Origin: Prosthecobacter debontii
GTDB taxonomy: Bacteria; Verrucomicrobiota; Verrucomicrobiia; Verrucomicrobiales; Verrucomicrobiaceae
Reading direction: 5' to 3'
NCBI RefSeq assembly: GCF_900167535.1
Contig: NZ_FUYE01000003.1
Span: forward strand, 106,414 to 170,413
DNA length: 64,000 nucleotides
Shown: in pieces, positions 59,844-64,000 of the stretch
Numbering within the stretch: position 1 is the stretch's first letter
How the letters are laid out: the number at the start of each line of letters is the position of its first letter
Notes under the pieces: model-generated
Told to the model about the DNA's origin: nothing
Databases searched by the model: none
The model's input: only the letters and a program-made list of their open reading frames with translations
Translations under genes and position numbers: made by a program

Positions 59844-60338
59844 CTATTCATGCAACGTATGCTGATGTCGCGGCTCCACTGCCGCAGGGGGTGGTCCATC
59901 GCGAAACTCCGGGTGTCGCACACGACCGCCCGCATAGCTGATCCAGCCGCCGACTCCCATGCTTGCGGCAGCGAAGGCCAGAGTAGCCAGCGCCAGCGGC
60001 ACGGCTGTCTTGGGCTTCCATTTTGGCACAGCAAGAGCTGCCCCTGCGACGAGCAGCAAGGCATAGTAGATATAGATGGTGGTTTCGGCCCGTTCCATGT
60101 GGGTGTCGAGCCAGCCCTGGCCTGGCTCATCGGCCATGCCACGCACGGATTTGTAAGCTTGCTGCCCAAGAAACAGCACCGGATAGGCGGCAGCGGAACT
60201 GACCAGGACTACGACCAATGCCACGATCTGCGCCTGCCTGCTTTTCAGGAACAAGGCGAGAAGTAGGGCTAAAATCCCAAGCCCGACACCAATGACGAGC
60301 ATATGATTGGAAATGGCGTGGAGATATTCAGGTTTCAT
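59844..60338 (-). CDS. Polytopic membrane protein in the copper cluster, function unknown
   Basis: The 164-aa product starts MKPEYLHAISNHMLVIGVGLGILALLLALFL and has four transmembrane helices with short loops and a His/Pro-rich C-terminal tail (EFRDGPPPAAVEPRHQHTLHE), which could bind metal. It lies between the ATPase and the lipoprotein gene. A GAGGGGTT motif lies 70 bp upstream. Family unknown to me. Confidence 0.6.
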   Translation of the reverse strand: MKPEYLHAISNHMLVIGVGLGILALLLALFLKSRQAQIVALVVVLVSSAAAYPVLFLGQQAYKSVRGMADEPGQGWLDTHMERAETTIYIYYALLLVAGAALAVPKWKPKTAVPLALATLAFAAASMGVGGWISYAGGRVRHPEFRDGPPPAAVEPRHQHTLHE

Positions 60339-60404
60339 GGCCGGTTGGGGCGTGGATGTAGTGGGAACATTGCCTTCAGTCGCTATTTGAACTCCACTGA
60401 ACCC

Positions 60405-60424
60405 CCAACCCCTCTAACTAATTC
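60405..60424 (-). promoter_or_regulatory. AACCCCTC-ATTC motif, copy 2
   Basis: AACCCCTC (60407-60414), 6 bp, ATTC (60421-60424). It lies 67-86 bp upstream of the membrane-protein start at 60338, on its coding strand as GAAT-N6-GAGGGGTT. Confidence 0.4.
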
Positions 60425-60469
60425 TTGAAAACAGCCTGTGCTGGAACACGGCGGCAGACCATGGGGTGT

Positions 60470-62803
60470 TTACCCCAACTTCGCGCGGCCCAGGCGCAGG
60501 GCGTTGGTGATGACGGAGACGGAACTCAAGCTCATGGCAGCACCGGCCACGATGGGACTGAGCAGGAGACCGAAGAATGGGTAAAGCACGCCTGCGGCGA
60601 GCGGAATGCCAAGGGCATTGTAGAGGAAGGCGAAAACGAGGTTCTGGCGAATATTGCGCAGCGTGGCGCGGCTCAGGTGGATGGCTTTGGCGATGGCACG
60701 AAGGTCGCCTTTGACCAGGGTGACGCCTGCGCTTTGCATGGCGACATCGGTGCCAGTGCCCATGGCGATGCCGACATCGGCAGCAGCAAGTGCAGGGGCG
60801 TCGTTGATGCCGTCACCAGCCATTGCGACGACTTCACCGGCGTCATGCAGGCGGCGCACTTCGGCGATCTTGTCTGCGGGAGTTACTTCGGCTTTGAAAT
60901 TGTCGAGCCCGAGCTTTCTCGCGACGGCTTGGGCGGTGCGGGTGTGGTCGCCAGTGAGCATGATGACTTTCACACCGAGGTCATGCAGGCTGTGTAGCGC
61001 TTCTTCGGTTGTAGCTTTGATGGGATCAGAAACCGTGAGCAGGCCTGCGGGGCGGCCATCGAGGGCCATGTAGAGCGCGGTTTCGCCGAGTTCCTGACGC
61101 TCCGCAGCCTGCGCTTCCAGAACATCGAGATCCGTCACGCCTTGTTCGCGGAGGAAGGCCGCTTTGCCGATGAGCACGGTGCGTCCGCTGATGCGACCTG
61201 CGACACCTCCGCCTGTGTGGGAGGTGAAATCTTCGACGGGAAGCAATGGCAGGCTGGCGTCCTTCGCGGCTTTCACCACGGCTGAGGCGAGCGGATGCTC
61301 GCTCGACTGTTCCAGTGAGGCAGCGAGCTGGATCATGGTATCTGGTGCTTCATCGCCCGCAGGTATGGCCTGAGAAAAATGCGGCCTGCCTTCCGTGAGC
61401 GTGCCGGTCTTGTCCACGAGCAGTGTCGTGACTTTCTCCAGCCGTTCCAGTGCTGCGGCATCCTTTACCAGCACGCCTTCACGCGCCCCACGACCGACAC
61501 CTACCATGATAGACATGGGCGTCGCCAAACCGAGCGCACAAGGACATGCAATGATAAGCACGGCCACCGCGTTGACGACGGCAAAGGCAAGGCGAGGCTC
61601 AGGTCCGAACCACCACCAGACTGCGAACGTGAGCACTGCGATCACGAGCACGGCGGGAACAAACAACGACGCAAATTTATCCGCGAGGCCTTGGATCGGT
61701 GCGCGGCTGCGCTGTGCCTGCGCCACCATGTCCACGATCTGGGAGAGCAGGGTCTCACTGCCCACACGCTGCGCTTTCATCACGAAACCGCCTGTGGTGT
61801 TAAGCGTTCCGCCGGAGACACTATCGCCGGGTTTTTTCTCTACGGGAATTGGCTCCCCCGTGAGCATGGACTCATCCACGGAAGATGTGCCTTCAGAGAC
61901 GATGCCATCCACGGGAATTTTGTCACCAGGACGGACTCGCAAAAGATCGCCGACTACCACTTCGTCCAAAGAGATCTCTTCATCCGCACCGTCACGGATA
62001 CGGTGTGCAGAACGCGGAGCCAGGTCCAGCAACGCGCGGATAGCGTTGCCTGTGCGGCTGCGGGCGCGGGCTTCAAGCCATTGGCCGACGATGACGAGCA
62101 CGATGATGACGGCTGCCGCCTCAAAATAAAGCGCCACCTTGCCGTCCATCTGCATCGAGGCTGGAAACAAGGAGGGAAGTAGAATTGCCACCACACTGTA
62201 GGCGTAGGCGGCTCCGACGCCGATGGCGATGAGTGTCCACATGTTCCAGTGACCGGAACGCAGGGAGTTCCAACCACGGCGGAAAAACGGCGCACCAGCC
62301 CAGAGCACTACGGGCGTGCTGAGCAATGCCTGCACCCAGCGTGAGGCATCGCCATTGATCCAGTGTGAGTGTCCCAAGCCTGGCAAAAGATGCGCCATCG
62401 CCAGAATGAAGACTGGCAGCGTCAAAAGGGTGGAAATCCAAAGTCGGCGGCATAAGTCTCGTTCCTCACCACCTTCATCCTCATTATGGTGAGCCGCCAG
62501 CATGGGTTCGAGTGCCATGCCGCATTTTGGGCAGTCGCCGAGGCGATCCTGCACCACCTCGGGATGCATTGGGCAGGTGTAGCGGGTCTTGGTCGTGGCT
62601 TTCCAAGCGGGATTGCGTTCCAGAGCCATGCCACATTTGGGACAGTCGCCGGGGTGGTCGGACTCGACGCCGGGACACATCGGGCAAAAGTATTTCGCAC
62701 CCGATGAAGGCTGCACGTCGCTGTGATGATCAGCGTGGCTAGTCTGGCAGCAGTCCTTTTTCGTGGTGGCCTTCGGCTCGGTGTGATCGCTGCTTTTGTT
62801 CAT
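60470..62803 (-). CDS. copA: Copper-exporting P1B-type ATPase
   Basis: The 777-aa protein lacks a ferredoxin-like HMA domain. Instead it has two heavy-metal-binding domains at residues about 37-64 ([22 protein letters not shown]) and 73-100 ([22 protein letters not shown]). It has the metal site C420-P-C422, the phosphorylation site D464-KTGTLTEG, the HPLASAVV motif and [10 protein letters not shown]. It pumps Cu(I) from cytoplasm to periplasm. The His/Asp/Ser-rich N-terminus ([26 protein letters not shown]) may also bind metal. Confidence 0.95.
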   Translation of the reverse strand: MNKSSDHTEPKATTKKDCCQTSHADHHSDVQPSSGAKYFCPMCPGVESDHPGDCPKCGMALERNPAWKATTKTRYTCPMHPEVVQDRLGDCPKCGMALEPMLAAHHNEDEGGEERDLCRRLWISTLLTLPVFILAMAHLLPGLGHSHWINGDASRWVQALLSTPVVLWAGAPFFRRGWNSLRSGHWNMWTLIAIGVGAAYAYSVVAILLPSLFPASMQMDGKVALYFEAAAVIIVLVIVGQWLEARARSRTGNAIRALLDLAPRSAHRIRDGADEEISLDEVVVGDLLRVRPGDKIPVDGIVSEGTSSVDESMLTGEPIPVEKKPGDSVSGGTLNTTGGFVMKAQRVGSETLLSQIVDMVAQAQRSRAPIQGLADKFASLFVPAVLVIAVLTFAVWWWFGPEPRLAFAVVNAVAVLIIACPCALGLATPMSIMVGVGRGAREGVLVKDAAALERLEKVTTLLVDKTGTLTEGRPHFSQAIPAGDEAPDTMIQLAASLEQSSEHPLASAVVKAAKDASLPLLPVEDFTSHTGGGVAGRISGRTVLIGKAAFLREQGVTDLDVLEAQAAERQELGETALYMALDGRPAGLLTVSDPIKATTEEALHSLHDLGVKVIMLTGDHTRTAQAVARKLGLDNFKAEVTPADKIAEVRRLHDAGEVVAMAGDGINDAPALAAADVGIAMGTGTDVAMQSAGVTLVKGDLRAIAKAIHLSRATLRNIRQNLVFAFLYNALGIPLAAGVLYPFFGLLLSPIVAGAAMSLSSVSVITNALRLGRAKLG

Positions 62804-62908
62804 GGCATGTCCAATTTGATTCTGGGAGCCAGTGTGATAAGCAACACCAGAGCTGCGATGTTCCTCAAGGCATTGATGATTTCATGATTGGCTGACCGAA
62901 AGCCTCCC

Positions 62909-63166
62909 TTATTTCTTTTCTGCGGCTTTCACCTTGGCAACGAACTTGACGGGGTCCTTGTTAAAGTCCTTTAGACAGGACTTACAGCAAAGATACACGT
63001 CGGTACCTTCATGGGTGACTTTGACCGGCTTGCCCATACCACCAAGTTCTTCGTCGGAAACGACGCATTTTTTGAGGGGATAGGTGGTCGGCACACCAGT
63101 ATCAGTGGCGGAGGCGAGGCCAGCACTGAGAAGCAGGCTGGAGAGGAGGGCGAGGGTAAGTTTCAT
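62909..63166 (-). CDS. Small secreted YHS-like metal-binding protein
   Basis: The ATG at 63166 gives 85 residues with a signal peptide (MKLTLALLSSLLLSAGLASA), then a short domain with KKCVVSDEELGG and YLCCKSCLKDFNKDP. The CCxxC plus upstream Cys pattern resembles the YHS-type metal-binding domain. It is probably a periplasmic metal chaperone or buffer. It lies between the ATPase and the ECF sigma gene, with a GAGGGGTT motif upstream at 63241. Confidence 0.65.
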   Translation of the reverse strand: MKLTLALLSSLLLSAGLASATDTGVPTTYPLKKCVVSDEELGGMGKPVKVTHEGTDVYLCCKSCLKDFNKDPVKFVAKVKAAEKK

Positions 63167-63240
63167 GATAGATGAGAAGGTCGTTGGTTTTGTGAGTGCC
63201 TGGTAATAGCAGGCAAACCGTGCAACTCCAGACAGCGAGG

Positions 63241-63262
63241 AACCCCTCAACATTCCTTTAAA
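63241..63262 (-). promoter_or_regulatory. AACCCCTC-ATTC motif, copy 3, in a hairpin
   Basis: AACCCCTC (63241-63248), 3 bp, ATTC (63252-63255). It also forms a long inverted pair ACCCCT/AGGGGT with 63270-63275, just inside the sigma gene's end, so it may double as a terminator. It lies about 75-90 bp upstream of the secreted protein start. Confidence 0.4.
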
Positions 63263-63266
63263 AAAT

Positions 63267-63836
63267 TCAAGGGGTCTGTTTTGTGATGATCTTCCTGAGC
63301 ATCTGCCGCGCTCGATAGATGCGAACTTCGATGGCTTTGGTGGAGCAGCCGAGGGCTGCTGCTACTTCGGCATGGCTCATGTCTTCTACGGTGAAGAGCA
63401 GTAGGGCCTCCCGTAGGTCGGTGGGCAAGGCGACGATGGCTTGGTTCACAAGCGCAGTTTTCTCATGCAGATCCGCCGCAGCATCAGGAGACAATTGTAG
63501 ATCAGCAGGCTCGTGGATCATAGCGCCTTCCTCGTCGGTGAGTGGCACGGTCGGATGCCTGCCTTTCCATCGAATATGGCTTCGGGCCAGATTGGCCGCG
63601 ATGTGAAAGAGGTAGGTCGAAAAAACGGCTGTGGGCTGGTAGCGGTGACGGCTGCTATAGAGGCGCACAAAGCTCTCCTGGGTAAGGTCCATCGCCGTCG
63701 CATGATCACCCACCATTCGCAGAAGGAAGGCGGCGACTCGCTCGCGCCATCGTGCCATGAGCGTGTTCAAGGCAAGGTCTTCACCATTGGCGAGCCGTTG
63801 CATGAGCTGAATGTCGTCATCAGATGAGGAGGTCAT
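63267..63836 (-). CDS. ECF sigma-70 factor
   Basis: The 189-aa product has the ECF layout: region 2 (ALNTLMARWRERVAAFLLRMVGDHATAMDLTQESFVRLY, with the -10-binding region following), a linker, and region 4 (LPTDLREALLLFTVEDMSHAEVAAALGCSTKAIEVRIYRARQMLRK). It lies 15 bp behind a CnrX-like gene and probably directs the copper block, in the manner of CnrH. It has no extra anti-sigma domain. Confidence 0.9.
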   Translation of the reverse strand: MTSSSDDDIQLMQRLANGEDLALNTLMARWRERVAAFLLRMVGDHATAMDLTQESFVRLYSSRHRYQPTAVFSTYLFHIAANLARSHIRWKGRHPTVPLTDEEGAMIHEPADLQLSPDAAADLHEKTALVNQAIVALPTDLREALLLFTVEDMSHAEVAAALGCSTKAIEVRIYRARQMLRKIITKQTP

Positions 63837-63851
63837 GCGCAGAAAGAACGG

Positions 63852-64000
63852 TTAATGTCCACCAGGACTGTGTCCGGCATCCGGGCCGATGATCTGCGGC
63901 AGCATGATGTCAAGATAGTGCTTCGCTTGGTCGGGCGACATGACGGCAGCGGTTTCATGCAGGTGCTTGAGCATGGCTTTCTGGCATTCTGCCCGCACAG
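63852..64000 (-). CDS. C-terminus of a CnrX-like periplasmic metal sensor
   Basis: Only the last 48 residues are in the window: they include ECQKAMLKHLHETAAVMSPDQAKHYLDIMLPQIIGPDAGHSPGGH in two helices, ending in a His/Gly tail, followed by a TAA at 63852. The MSPDQAKHYLDIMLP pattern is that of CnrX/ZraP-like periplasmic sensors (Heavy-metal resistance family). With the ECF sigma factor directly downstream, it resembles the cnrYXH metal-sensing unit. Confidence 0.65.
   Translation of the reverse strand, partial: VRAECQKAMLKHLHETAAVMSPDQAKHYLDIMLPQIIGPDAGHSPGGH

Overview
The window looks like a Verrucomicrobiota chromosome (Prosthecobacter/Verrucomicrobium-like; inferred). The best phylum clue is a perfect copy of the published verrucomicrobial LexA motif TGTTC-N4-GAACA at 3932-3945. 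Translation starts often lack a Shine-Dalgarno, and genes are commonly coupled by ATGA or TGATG overlaps. The assignment rests on motif and protein style, not on a database search.

Layout. (1) 1-40,860 is the right-hand part of a prophage with a short-tailed (podovirus-like) gene set. Its early block (1-3577) runs leftward: pentapeptide protein, Bet/RecT annealase, DUF669-like DNA-binding protein, an acyl-carrier-like protein, small membrane proteins and a ribbon-helix-helix regulator. A divergent control region (3594-3678) carries three copies of a GGTGTC-palindrome operator, followed by a LexA-box two-gene unit. Then come accessory genes (Schlafen/AlbA_2 protein, HNH nuclease, small HTH proteins). 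The late block (7.5-40.7 kb) runs rightward: terminase, portal, scaffold, capsid, fibres, lysis genes, a run of modifying enzymes (glycosyltransferase, methyltransferase, 2OG oxygenase, GNAT), short-tail proteins and ejection proteins. A Fic gene and an sce7726/beta-family pair interrupt the ejection genes. A 3' fragment of tRNA-Thr(UGU) at 40,816-40,860 marks the right attachment site; the integrase and intact tRNA should lie left of the window.

(2) 40,860-47,850 is an AT-richer island with few genes: XRE regulator, GYF-domain membrane protein, leucine-rich-repeat protein, and a possible small replicon or mobile unit (44.5-47.3 kb). That unit has a 430-aa protein with single-subunit-polymerase-like motifs, an AT-rich, inverted-repeat-rich leader and an AlpA-like HTH protein. 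A broken DUF72 gene lies inside the island.

(3) 47,840-50,280 is a rightward arsenic operon: arsR, a DUF6428 gene, acr3, and a thioredoxin-type arsC.

(4) 50,375-64,000 is a leftward copper/heavy-metal block. In transcription order it holds a CnrX-like sensor (partial), an ECF sigma factor, a small metal-binding secreted protein, a Cu P1B-ATPase, a membrane protein, a small lipoprotein, a multicopper oxidase fused to a CopB-type outer-membrane barrel, a Cys-rich secreted protein, and CusC-CusB-CusA. Together these would detoxify Cu(I) in the periplasm and pump it out of cytoplasm and periplasm, probably under the ECF sigma/sensor pair at its head.
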